DNA of 12,404 nt from Pseudomonadota bacterium (GCA_023412745.1 JAEZBZ010000216.1:1-12404), one strand, 5' to 3'. Positions 5,837-12,360 are shown, numbered from the stretch's first letter. Notes: a model not told the origin generated them from the sequence alone. Numbers and translations are program-made.

Positions 5837-6862
5837 TCAGCCACCTGTCACACTCATGTGCCGCGCGACGGCAGGGCGGCGGGTGCGGCGATCGATAACG
5901 AAATCGTGACCCTTGGGCTTGCGCCCGATCGCCTCGTCGATGGCGGAGTAAAGCAATGCGTTGTCGGTGCTGGCGCGCAGCGGGCCGCGCAGATCCGCCG
6001 CGTCCTCCTGGCCAAGGCACATATACAGCGTGCCGGTGCAGGTCAGGCGTACGCGGTTGCAGCTCTCGCAGAAGTTATGCGTCATCGGCGTAATGAAGCC
6101 GAGGCGGCCGCCGGTTTCCTTGACCTTCACATAACGGGCCGGGCCGCCGGTGCGGTAGGCGATGTCGTCCAGCGTGAAACGGTCCATCAGCCGTGCCCGC
6201 ACGATTGACAGCGGCAGGTACTGATCCGTGCGGTCGCCGTCGATATCACCGAGCGGCATGGTCTCGATCAGCGTCAGGTCATAGCCGCGTCCGTGCGCGA
6301 ACCGCAGCAGGTCTTCGATCTCGTTCTCGTTGAACCCCTTGAGCGCCACCGCGTTGATTTTTACCTCGAGCCCGGCCTTGTCGGCGGCATCGAGGCCGGC
6401 CACGACCTGCCCGAAGTCGCCCCAGCGGGTGATGGCCTTGAAGCGGTCGGGCTTTAGCGTATCGAGCGATACGTTGATTCGGCGTACACCGTAGGCTGCG
6501 AGATCGGCGGCGTGCTTGGGGAGTTGGCTGCCGTTGGTAGTCAGCGTCAATTCATCGAGCGCGCCGGTTTCCAGATGGCGTCCGAGCGCGCGGAACAGCC
6601 AGCCGATGTTCTTGCGCACCAGCGGCTCGCCGCCGGTGATACGCAGCTTGCGCACACCCTTGGTGACGAACGCTGAGCAAAGCCGGTCGAGTTCCTCCAG
6701 CGACAGAAGATCCTTCTTCGGCAGGAAGGTCATGTGCTCCGACATGCAATAGACGCAGCGGAAATCGCAGCGGTCGGTGACCGACACGCGCAGATACGTC
6801 ACCTGCCGGCCGAAGGGATCGATCATCGGCTTATCGAGCTGTCGTGCGTCGGCTGCAAGCAT
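5837..6862 (-). CDS. moaA: GTP 3',8-cyclase MoaA
   Basis: This radical SAM enzyme carries out the first step of molybdopterin cofactor synthesis, acting on GTP together with MoaC. In the 341-residue product the first 4Fe-4S cluster motif is CDFRCVYC (C32, C36, C39) and the SAM-binding GGEP is at 77-80. The second, substrate-binding cluster is formed by C265, C268 and C282 (FCESCNRVRLTCTGTLYMC). The C-terminal GG needed for activity is present (SVTGG). ATG at 6862 is chosen because AAGG sits 8 nt upstream; an internal ATG (MIDPFGRQ) has no such site. Other moa genes are not in the window. A perfect 7-bp inverted repeat (6873-6889) overlaps the ribosome-site region. No Moco-riboswitch-like sequence was recognised upstream. 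Confidence 0.95.
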   Translation of the reverse strand: MLAADARQLDKPMIDPFGRQVTYLRVSVTDRCDFRCVYCMSEHMTFLPKKDLLSLEELDRLCSAFVTKGVRKLRITGGEPLVRKNIGWLFRALGRHLETGALDELTLTTNGSQLPKHAADLAAYGVRRINVSLDTLKPDRFKAITRWGDFGQVVAGLDAADKAGLEVKINAVALKGFNENEIEDLLRFAHGRGYDLTLIETMPLGDIDGDRTDQYLPLSIVRARLMDRFTLDDIAYRTGGPARYVKVKETGGRLGFITPMTHNFCESCNRVRLTCTGTLYMCLGQEDAADLRGPLRASTDNALLYSAIDEAIGRKPKGHDFVIDRRTRRPAVARHMSVTGG

Positions 6863-6872
6863 TGAGCTGGCC

Positions 6873-6889
6873 TTAATCGGCGCGATTAA
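6873..6889. promoter_or_regulatory. Inverted repeat at the moaA ribosome-binding site
   Basis: TTAATCG, spacer GCG, CGATTAA: a perfect 7-bp palindrome. On the moaA transcript its 3' arm runs into the AAGG ribosome-binding site. It could be a repressor operator or an RNA hairpin that limits translation; the sequence does not decide between them. Confidence 0.4.
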
Positions 6890-6944
6890 CCACTAAGAGG
6901 TAAATGATAACACCGAATAGAACCTAGTGCAGCCCCGGCGTCGA

Positions 6945-7343
6945 TCAAGGCGTACTCAAGTCATAGCCGGCCCGTCCCGGTTCTGGCTGTCCGCGCACGA
7001 CGGGGCGGCAACGGGTCTAACCCTCGACTTCCTTGACGAGATTTTCCAATCCCCGATCGCCATGCGGTAGCAGAACACGATCCGTTCGTCCGGCGCGATG
7101 TCCTGATAGACGGATCGCATCACGACTTCCGGGCCTTTGCCGTACGCGAAGCGGGCCAGTTCGCCGTGGCCGACGCGGAAGTCGGCGCGTATTCTCACAC
7201 CATGAAGCCTTCGCCTTCGACCATCCAGCGCCGCTTTGATCCCATATCCGAGAATGCGAAGAAAACGCGTGCCGGCGGCACCTTATAGTGGTGCTCGATG
7301 CGAAAGGTGCTGTGCACGGCAGGCTAGCCGCATGCGCAGTCAT
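6945..7343 (-). pseudogene. Frameshifted SRPBCC/AHSA1-family gene
   Basis: Pieces of one SRPBCC (START-like, AHSA1) protein are scattered over all three minus-strand frames. ATG at 7343 begins MTAHAA. The frame starting at 7317 then reads VHSTFRIEHHYKVPPARVFF through SDMGSKRRWMVEGEGFMV and stops at a TGA. A third frame from about 7195 reads RADFRVGHGELARFAYG, then VYQDIAPDERIVFCYRMAIGDWKIS. The C-terminal piece is back in the first frame (LVKEVEG, an in-frame TAG, then RGQPEPGRAGYD, resembling the family's TEQGAFLDGYD). At least three frame changes and one stop are needed, so the gene is almost certainly dead unless there are sequencing errors. Its ATG overlaps the arsR-like stop as ATGA, the remains of a coupled arsR-SRPBCC operon common in rhizobia. 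Confidence 0.75.
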
Positions 7344-7684
7344 GTCCTGTCGTTTCCTTCGGTCTCAGAGGGGAGATCTTCGGCAAGCAGCGCAGCGAGG
7401 CGGTCGAGCTTACGCTCGGCCGGGCTGCGCCTCAGTTCGATCCAGGCGGCACGCACATCCATTCCGCTGGGTTCTAGATGGCAGGAGCGGATGCGGCCGA
7501 CCTTCTCGCTTGCAACGATGCCGGCGTCCTCCAGCACCTGCAGATGCTGCATGACGGCAGCCAGCGACATATCGAATGGTCCGGCCAGTTCGCTGACGCT
7601 GACGGGAGATCGTCTCAGCCGCTCGACGATGTGGCGGCGCGTCGGTTCGGCCAGACTTAAGTATTCGGTGTGGCGGGAGAATAG
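7340..7684 (-). pseudogene. ArsR-family regulator lacking a usable start
   Basis: The open frame reads LFSRHTEYLSLAEPTRRHIVERL, then PVSVSELAGPFDMSLAAVMQHL with QVLEDAGIVASEKVGRIRSC, a typical ArsR winged helix-turn-helix of the type paired with SRPBCC genes. Between the upstream in-frame stop (TAA, 7687-7685) and the helix-turn-helix there is no ATG, GTG or TTG. The first ATG is at 7570, inside the recognition helix. A shifted frame just upstream reads LNYSPATPNT, resembling the usual family N-terminus (LNY...LD), so a frameshift near 7655-7665 is likely. The family's metal-binding cysteine pairs are not seen; such regulators usually repress their own operon. It could still be expressed from a rare start (CTG), so pseudogene status is less certain than for the SRPBCC gene. 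Confidence 0.6.
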
Positions 7685-7705
7685 TTAAGTGAACGCTAAA
7701 GTATT
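7655..7705. promoter_or_regulatory. AAGT-repeat region, possible remnant ArsR operator/promoter
   Basis: An AT-rich island holds the palindrome ACTTAAGT (7655-7662), then GTTAAGTGA (7684-7692) and TAAAGTATT (7697-7705). TTAAGTATT and TAAAGTATT differ by one base. Repeats of this kind sit at the 5' end of arsR-SRPBCC operons, so this is probably the old autoregulated promoter of the broken pair. Confidence 0.35.
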
Positions 7706-7894
7706 GAGCTTCGCTGGTTCGTGTGTGTGGAGCCATGCGGCTGAATCATCGTCAATGCCGATGGTTCATGGTGCGATCTCTGAACTCCGCGCGACCGGAT
7801 TTGAGCGGAAAGCTTGACAGCAGTGGGTTGCGGCAACATGAGACGCATAAGGGCCCTGCTTGGCCTATCCGCCAGATCTCTCCGAGGACATCCG

Positions 7895-9481
7895 ATGCGC
7901 AGCTTTCATTTGCCAGGCCGGTCACCCGTTTACAGCCAGCGCGCCATGTGCGCGACGTCGCATCCGCTGGCCAGCCTCGCCGCCGTCGAGATGATGCGCC
8001 AGGGCGGCAACGCGGTCGATGCCGCGATTTCGGCCGCCGCAGTCCTCGCAGTCGTCGAGCATCCGATGACCGGCATCGGTGGCGATTGCTTCGCCATGGT
8101 CGCCAAGCCCGGTCAGGATCTGATCGCGCTCAACGCGTCGGGGCGTGCGCCTGCTGCCGCGACCGCGGAGTGGTACGCCAGCGCTGGCATCAAGCAGATC
8201 GAGATGCAATCGGCGCACGCGGTAACCGTGCCGGGCGCCGTGGACGGCTGGGCGACGCTGCTTGCGGATCACGGCACGGTTTCGCTGGCCAAGGCGCTAG
8301 CGCCGGCCATCGACTATGCCGAGAACGGTTTTGTCGTGGCGCCGCGCGTGGCGCATGATTGGAACGGGGTATCCGCGAAGCTCGCGGCGCATGCCGGCGC
8401 CAAGCAGCATCTCCTGCCGGGCGGACGCGCGCCGAAGGCCGGCGAGGTGGTGCGCTTCCCGGCGCTGGCGCGCACACTGCGTCTCATCGCCGAGCATGGC
8501 CGTGAGGGCTTCTACGCCGGCGAGGTGGCAGAGGACATCGTCGCCGAGCTGAAGCGCATGGGCGGGCTGCATACGCTGGAAGACTTCGCGGCTCAGCGCT
8601 GCTCGTACGTCAAGCCGATCTCGGTATCGTATCGCGGCGTGGAGCTGTGGGAGCTGCCGCCGAACAACCACGGCATCGTCGCGCTGATCCTGCTCAAGAT
8701 GCTGGAAAAGCTCGACCTGACCGCCCTTAGCCCGACGTCCGCCGAGCGCTATCACATCCTCATGGAGGCCGGTCGTCTCGCGTATCTGATGCGCGATACG
8801 TTCGTCGCCGATCCGCAGATGGCCAACGTGCCGGTGGATCACATGCTGTCGGATGCGGTGATCGACAATCTGGTGAAGCGGATCGATCGCACCAAGCGCA
8901 TCAAGGACCTCGGTCCGGCGCCGCGGCCGGTCGGCTCGGATACCGTCTATCTCTCCGTCGTAGACAAATCCGGCATGGCGGTGTCGTTCATCAATTCGCT
9001 GTTCAGCGCATTCGGCTCCGGTATCGTGGCGCCGAAATCGGGCGTGACGTTGCACAATCGCGGCCAGGGTTTCGTTATCGATCCGGCGCATCCCAACTGC
9101 ATCGCGCCGCGCAAGCGCCCCATGCACACGCTGGTGCCCGCGATCGCCACCCGCGATGGCAAGCCGTTCCTTTCGTTTGGCGTCATGGGCGCGGCGTTCC
9201 AGCCGATGGGGCACGTGCTGGTGCTGACCAACATGGTCGACTACGGCATGGACCCGCAGGAAGCTGTGGATTGTCCGCGCGTGTTCTTCGAAGGCGACGA
9301 TCTGTTCATCGAGGAGACGGTGTCGCCGGCGGTCGCCGAGCAGCTTGCCGCGATGGGACACTCGGTGAAGGTTCGCGCGGAGCCGTGGGGTGGCAGCCAG
9401 GTGGTGCGCATCGATCGAGAGAATGGCGTGCTTATCGGCGCATCGGATCCGCGCAAGGATGGCTGCGCGCTGGGTTATTGA
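7895..9481 (+). CDS. Gamma-glutamyltransferase family protein
   Basis: An N-terminal nucleophile hydrolase of the gamma-glutamyltransferase family (528 residues), acting on gamma-glutamyl bonds such as in glutathione. The family's QGGNAVDAA (36-44), GIGGD (60-64) and GRAP (83-86) blocks are present. The likely autoprocessing nucleophile is T350 in GSDTVYLSVVD, followed by SFINSLFSAFGSGI. The late oxyanion-hole Gly-Gly appears as MGA (G432, A433) in GVMGAAFQPMGH, a departure from the usual GG. No signal peptide is visible, unlike periplasmic E. coli Ggt, so it resembles cytoplasmic YwrD-type members; the true substrate is unknown. ATG at 7895 is chosen for GAGG (7884-7887), 7 nt upstream. A perfect TTGACA at 7814-7819 could be its -35, but the -10 is poor. 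acyP starts 10 bp after the stop. Confidence 0.9.
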   Translation: MRSFHLPGRSPVYSQRAMCATSHPLASLAAVEMMRQGGNAVDAAISAAAVLAVVEHPMTGIGGDCFAMVAKPGQDLIALNASGRAPAAATAEWYASAGIKQIEMQSAHAVTVPGAVDGWATLLADHGTVSLAKALAPAIDYAENGFVVAPRVAHDWNGVSAKLAAHAGAKQHLLPGGRAPKAGEVVRFPALARTLRLIAEHGREGFYAGEVAEDIVAELKRMGGLHTLEDFAAQRCSYVKPISVSYRGVELWELPPNNHGIVALILLKMLEKLDLTALSPTSAERYHILMEAGRLAYLMRDTFVADPQMANVPVDHMLSDAVIDNLVKRIDRTKRIKDLGPAPRPVGSDTVYLSVVDKSGMAVSFINSLFSAFGSGIVAPKSGVTLHNRGQGFVIDPAHPNCIAPRKRPMHTLVPAIATRDGKPFLSFGVMGAAFQPMGHVLVLTNMVDYGMDPQEAVDCPRVFFEGDDLFIEETVSPAVAEQLAAMGHSVKVRAEPWGGSQVVRIDRENGVLIGASDPRKDGCALGY

Positions 9482-9491
9482 GGATACGTCC

Positions 9492-9788
9492 ATGGCAGGC
9501 GCGGCGGGATCGCAGCGCTCGGTTCAGGTTCGTATCGAGGGGCGCGTGCAGGGCGTCGGCTATCGCGCGTGGACTGCGGACGAGGCGCGCACGCGCGGTC
9601 TGCGCGGCTGGGTGCGCAATCGGCGGGACGGTGCGGTGGAAGCCGTTTTGGCCGGTCCGGCGGATGTGGTCGCCGAGATGCTGGAGCGCTGTGCCGTTGG
9701 ACCGCCTGCTGCGCGCGTGACGAATGTCGCAATCATCGCTGAAGCCGTCGCTGCCATCGACGGCTTCAGCGTGCTGCCTACGTTGTAG
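9492..9788 (+). CDS. acyP: Acylphosphatase
   Basis: A small cytoplasmic enzyme that hydrolyses acyl phosphates. The 98 residues match the family length. The phosphate-binding loop is GRVQGVGYR (17-25), with catalytic R25, and the catalytic asparagine is N43 in GWVRNRRDGAVEA. ATG at 9492 is preceded by GAGGA (9480-9484), partly within the stop of the upstream ggt-like gene, so the pair is one operon with coupled translation. The frame is open further upstream but that part overlaps the ggt gene. A perfect 14-bp inverted repeat lies inside its 3' end (9737-9771). It ends 17 bp from the convergent lysR stop. Confidence 0.93.
   Translation: MAGAAGSQRSVQVRIEGRVQGVGYRAWTADEARTRGLRGWVRNRRDGAVEAVLAGPADVVAEMLERCAVGPPAARVTNVAIIAEAVAAIDGFSVLPTL
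9737..9771. terminator. Perfect 14-bp stem-loop within the 3' end of acyP
   Basis: CGCTGAAGCCGTCG (9737-9750), loop CTGCCAT, CGACGGCTTCAGCG (9758-9771). The arms are fully complementary. The element codes for residues near AEAVAAIDGFS and lies just before the convergent lysR stop. There is no T-run after it on either strand, so it is not a standard intrinsic terminator. It may block read-through in both directions or protect mRNA 3' ends. Confidence 0.5.
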
Positions 9789-9805
9789 GTTCGGTCCGCG
9801 CGGGT

Positions 9806-10654
9806 TCAAGCGATCTTCGCAGCTTCGCGCCGCAGCCCGGCCAGGATCGGCTCATAGGCCTCTTCGTCGCGTGATTCCGGATAGATCATGTAGACCGGGT
9901 AGACGAATTTGCGCACGCGCTTGGGTAAGCGGAGGCGGCCGCGTGCCAAGTGCGGCTTCACCAGACGCATCGGGAAGTAGCCCGAGGCGGCGTTATTCAG
10001 CACGTAGGAGAGGGCCAGCGGCCCCAGGTCCATATTGAGGCCGGGGCTCGATAACTCCGGATGCGCCGAGGCGTGATCGAGCTGGAAATCAGGCCCCCAG
10101 TTCACGAACACATAGTCGGCGTTGCCGCGCCGTCCTTGCGCCGGGCCGCCGGAGACGAGCACGAATTCCTCATCGAACAGGTGTTCAACGATCAGGCCGG
10201 GTGGCTGGATCGGCCGATAGACCACGGCCAGATCGAGCGTGCCTTCCAGAAGGCGCTGGGTCAGCACCGATGGGCCGCCCGCGATTGCCGATACCGCGAT
10301 ATCCGGGATGCTGCTGCGCAGCCATGCCGTCCACTTGAGCAGGAAACCTTCCCACAGGCTCATCGGTCCACCGACCGAGAGATGATCGCGATGCTGGTCT
10401 GAAAGGCCGACTTCAAGCTGCGCATGCTGCCACACACGTACGATGGCGAGCGCGTGTTTTCGGAACTGCTCGCCCGCTGCTGTCATTGCGGCGCCGGCCT
10501 TGGAGCGCTCGAATAGAGGTCGTCCGAGAAGATCCTCGAGGCCTTTTATGCGTGCACTGACCGTCGACTGCGTGACGTTCATCTTCCGCGCAGCTTCGAT
10601 GAAGCTTCCGGTCTCGGCGACAGTCAGGAATGTGCGGGCGAGGTTGATGTCCAT
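9806..10654 (-). CDS. LysR-family transcriptional regulator
   Basis: The protein has an N-terminal winged helix-turn-helix (about residues 3-62). ARTFLTVAETGSFIEAARKM and NVTQSTVSARIKGLEDLLG are followed by RPLFERS, the classic LysR pattern. The effector-binding domain (about 85-280) includes PDIAVSAIAGGPSVLTQRLLEG, LDLAVVYRP and the later GLIVEHLFDEEFVLVSG. ATG at 10654 gives 282 residues starting MDINLARTFL, the usual family start; an in-frame TTG at 10690 would add 12 residues. Neither has a strong ribosome site. The effector and targets cannot be read from the sequence. A perfect LysR-type box lies upstream (10719-10739), indicating autoregulation and perhaps control of the divergent small genes. 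It converges with acyP. Confidence 0.9.
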   Translation of the reverse strand: MDINLARTFLTVAETGSFIEAARKMNVTQSTVSARIKGLEDLLGRPLFERSKAGAAMTAAGEQFRKHALAIVRVWQHAQLEVGLSDQHRDHLSVGGPMSLWEGFLLKWTAWLRSSIPDIAVSAIAGGPSVLTQRLLEGTLDLAVVYRPIQPPGLIVEHLFDEEFVLVSGGPAQGRRGNADYVFVNWGPDFQLDHASAHPELSSPGLNMDLGPLALSYVLNNAASGYFPMRLVKPHLARGRLRLPKRVRKFVYPVYMIYPESRDEEAYEPILAGLRREAAKIA

Positions 10655-10718
10655 ACGCTGGAACTTGCCGTCTTCCTGTCCTCTAGCCAACCACTGCTCT
10701 TGGAGGGGGTGCGGCCTA

Positions 10719-10739
10719 TCTATCGAAAGGTCCGATAGA
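10719..10739. promoter_or_regulatory. LysR-type operator (ATC-N9-GAT)
   Basis: TCTATCG, spacer AAAGGTC, CGATAGA: a perfect 7-bp palindrome. Its core ATC-N9-GAT contains T-N11-A, the hallmark of LysR-family binding sites. It lies 65 bp upstream of the lysR ATG and between lysR and the divergent lysine-rich peptide gene, the usual position for an autoregulatory recognition site. Confidence 0.6.
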
Positions 10740-10785
10740 AGTCACCGGAAAAATCCGTTTGTGGACTCATTTGAATCTACACACA

Positions 10786-10814
10786 TTGAGAACGACTCAA
10801 GATTTACTTGAGTC
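10786..10814. promoter_or_regulatory. Overlapping TTGAG/CTCAA inverted repeats upstream of the small gene
   Basis: TTGAG (10786-10790), CTCAA (10796-10800) and TTGAG (10808-10812) alternate. The last two form a perfect 8-bp palindrome, GACTCAAG, ATTTA, CTTGAGTC (10794-10814). The half-sites are 10-12 bp apart, about one helical turn, which suggests a dimeric regulator. The element ends 47 bp before the start of the lysine-rich peptide gene. No convincing -35/-10 pair could be assigned. Confidence 0.5.
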
Positions 10815-10861
10815 AACTGCTCCACTCTTGCGGAGCGATAAAACAGAGAAGGACGATCATC

Positions 10862-10969
10862 ATGAAGGCCAAGACTGCTGCTAAGCCCGCCGCCAAGAAG
10901 GCCCCTGCGAAGAAGCCGGCTGCGAAGGCCGCTCCCGCGAAGAAGGCCCCTGCGAAGAAGAAGAAGTAA
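10862..10969 (+). CDS. Short lysine/alanine-rich (histone H1-like) peptide
   Basis: A 35-residue product starting MKAKTAAKPAAKKAP and ending APAKKKK, made of 14 Lys, 14 Ala, 5 Pro, one Thr and one Met. The KKAPAKK unit occurs twice, encoded by an identical 21-bp stretch (10895-10915 and 10940-10960). The composition is that of the C-terminal tail of eukaryotic H1 and bacterial histone-like proteins, so nonspecific binding to DNA or other polyanions is likely but unproven. GAAGGA (10848-10853) lies 8 nt before the ATG, good evidence that it is translated. It is too short for most gene finders. The gene for a secreted acidic protein follows after 39 bp with no terminator between, so the two may form an operon. 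lysR is divergent. Confidence 0.75.
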   Translation: MKAKTAAKPAAKKAPAKKPAAKAAPAKKAPAKKKK

Positions 10970-11008
10970 TCTCGTACTCGTTTAACGCCCGCAGCTACGG
11001 AGCCAGTC

Positions 11009-11344
11009 TTGACGCGTATGACAGCCCTGGTGTTGAGCGTGGCGGCAGTGTTTGGTGCGGAAACTGCCGCGGCTGTGTCACTGACGAACCGCGATGATAG
11101 CGACCATAAAATCGCAATTATCGAAGGAGAAAGCCGTCAGCAGCATACGCTGACACCCTCAGCGGTCCTTGAGGGGATCTGTCTGAAGGGGTGCGTTATT
11201 CGCCTCAACGACAGCGAGAGCGATGAGTATGAACTTGAGGGAGACGAAGTCGTCTCCATCGAGGAAGGTTATCTCTACTACGATGGTCCTGACAGCCCTG
11301 CGGAGCCTAGTCCGGGCGAAGGTGGAGAAGGGACCAAGAAGTAG
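11009..11344 (+). CDS. Small secreted acidic protein of unknown function
   Basis: The 111-residue product has a short hydrophobic signal-like N-terminus (MTALVLSVAAVFGAETAAA), with probable cleavage after about residue 22. The mature part begins SLTNRDDSDHKIAIIEGE, contains a close cysteine pair (C58 and C62, GICLKGCVIRL), and has a very acidic stretch NDSESDEYELEGDEVVSIEE. A low-complexity Pro/Gly/Glu tail ends the protein. I recognise it only as a type of conserved hypothetical protein seen in Bradyrhizobium relatives; no function is assigned. The two cysteines could form a disulfide in the periplasm. TTG at 11009 is chosen because GGAG (10999-11002) is 6 nt upstream; ATG at 11018 is the alternative. 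A strong terminator follows. Confidence 0.75.
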   Translation: MTRMTALVLSVAAVFGAETAAAVSLTNRDDSDHKIAIIEGESRQQHTLTPSAVLEGICLKGCVIRLNDSESDEYELEGDEVVSIEEGYLYYDGPDSPAEPSPGEGGEGTKK

Positions 11345-11367
11345 AGACAAGCGGGCAAAGTGATTTT

Positions 11368-11406
11368 GAGCTCAGAGCTGCAGGGGTGGCTCTGGGCTCT
11401 TTTTTT
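11368..11406 (+). terminator. Intrinsic (Rho-independent) terminator
   Basis: GAGCTCAGAGC (11368-11378) pairs with GCTCTGGGCTC (11389-11399), eleven pairs with one G-U, around a 10-nt loop. Seven T residues follow (11400-11406). It ends the plus-strand transcript carrying the secreted acidic protein, 24 bp after its stop, and separates it from convergent lipB. No T-run lies on the other side, so it should act only on the plus strand. Confidence 0.9.
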
Positions 11407-11423
11407 GCCAGGTTGGTTTCGCT

Positions 11424-12149
11424 TCATGCGTGAGGCGCGGTGAGAATGGATGTGTGCTCGACCACGCGAATGGGGCCGACACGCCGCATGAAGCATTCAG
11501 CGAGGGCCGCATCGACAGCTTTCATGTGGATATCTCGGCCGAGGTCGGCGAGGCTGGTGACGCCGTGCTGGCGCACACCGCACGGCACGATGCCGCTGAA
11601 GTGGGTTAGGTCCGGCGCAACGTTCAAGCTCAATCCGTGGAAGCTGATCCAGCGGCGGACCCGAATGCCGATCGCCGCGATCTTGTCTTCCAGCCCTTCG
11701 CCCTTGTCGGGGCGCGGCACCCAGACCCCGACGCGATCGGCGCGGGTCTCGGCATGTATCTGGAACTGTGCCAGCGTATCGATGACCCAATCTTCTAGCA
11801 GGTGAACGAAGGCGCGCACGTCGCCGGTGCGCCGCCGGATGTCGAGCATGGTGTAGACCACACGCTGTCCGGGGCCATGATAGGTGAACTGGCCGCCGCG
11901 CCCGGTCTTGTGGACAGGGAAGCGGTCCGGTTCGACCAGATCCTCCCACTTGCTGCTCGTCCCGGCGGTGTAGAGCGGCGGATGCTCCAACAACCATATC
12001 AGTTCGGCGGCTTCGCCTGCGGCAATCGCGGCGGCGCGCCGTTCCATCGCAGCCAGGGCGTCGGCGTAGTCGACGAGGTCGGGGCTGACAGCCCACTCGA
12101 TCGTGGCGTCGCGCCGGTCGGAGGGAGATTGCGGGTCCAGAAGTGTCAT
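11424..12149 (-). CDS. lipB: Octanoyltransferase LipB
   Basis: It transfers the octanoyl group from acyl carrier protein to lipoyl domains, the first step of lipoate synthesis. LLEHPPLYTAGTS (53-65), KTGRGGQFTYHGPGQ (81-95) and the later GIRVRRWISFHGLSLNV with FSGIVPCGV are family hallmarks. The catalytic dyad is K156 (DKIAAIGIRV) and C190 (IVPCGV). The 241-residue length is normal. ATG at 12149 gives MTLLDPQSP; an in-frame GTG at 12170 is the alternative. Neither has a strong ribosome site. lipA is not in the window. Upstream, the minus strand has a possible -10 (TATATT, 12251-12246) followed by a perfect 6-bp hairpin CCCGGT/ACCGGG (12217-12236). Confidence 0.95.
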   Translation of the reverse strand: MTLLDPQSPSDRRDATIEWAVSPDLVDYADALAAMERRAAAIAAGEAAELIWLLEHPPLYTAGTSSKWEDLVEPDRFPVHKTGRGGQFTYHGPGQRVVYTMLDIRRRTGDVRAFVHLLEDWVIDTLAQFQIHAETRADRVGVWVPRPDKGEGLEDKIAAIGIRVRRWISFHGLSLNVAPDLTHFSGIVPCGVRQHGVTSLADLGRDIHMKAVDAALAECFMRRVGPIRVVEHTSILTAPHA

Positions 12150-12310
12150 GATCTCAGGCCCATAGCGCACTCCGTGGGCTCAGAACAAGCGGTCCCGTAG
12201 CGCTGTTGCGGTGCTTCCCGGTCGGTCTCCACCGGGTGTATCGGAAATATAGTGATGATTGTCTTGCCTATCTGCGCAACGTCTTGTACTGCAAGCGGCC
12301 TCGAGATGGC

Positions 12311-12339
12311 TTGTGAGCCGTCATCGAGTTTGCTACACG
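12311..12339 (+). promoter_or_regulatory. Possible promoter of tRNA-Leu
   Basis: TTGTGA (12311-12316), a 17-bp spacer and TACACG (12334-12339). A start near 12346 would leave a leader of about 15 nt before the tRNA. The -10 match is weak. A 5-bp palindrome GGACA/TGTCC (12339-12353) overlaps the expected start. Apart from this and the lipB upstream signals, nothing else was seen in 12171-12360. Confidence 0.35.
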
Positions 12340-12360
12340 GACATCGCCTGTCCATGGTTT

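Noticed and set aside
7410..7736. Minus-strand open frame starting at ATG 7736
   Set aside because: It is out of frame with the ArsR helix-turn-helix and has no family similarity beyond a few N-terminal residues; it is an effect of the arsR frameshift.
8297..9493. Long minus-strand open frame of 398 codons opposite the ggt-like gene
   Set aside because: It is rich in His, Arg and Asp with no recognisable domain, and is a by-product of GC-rich codon bias in the real plus-strand gene, which has clear motifs.
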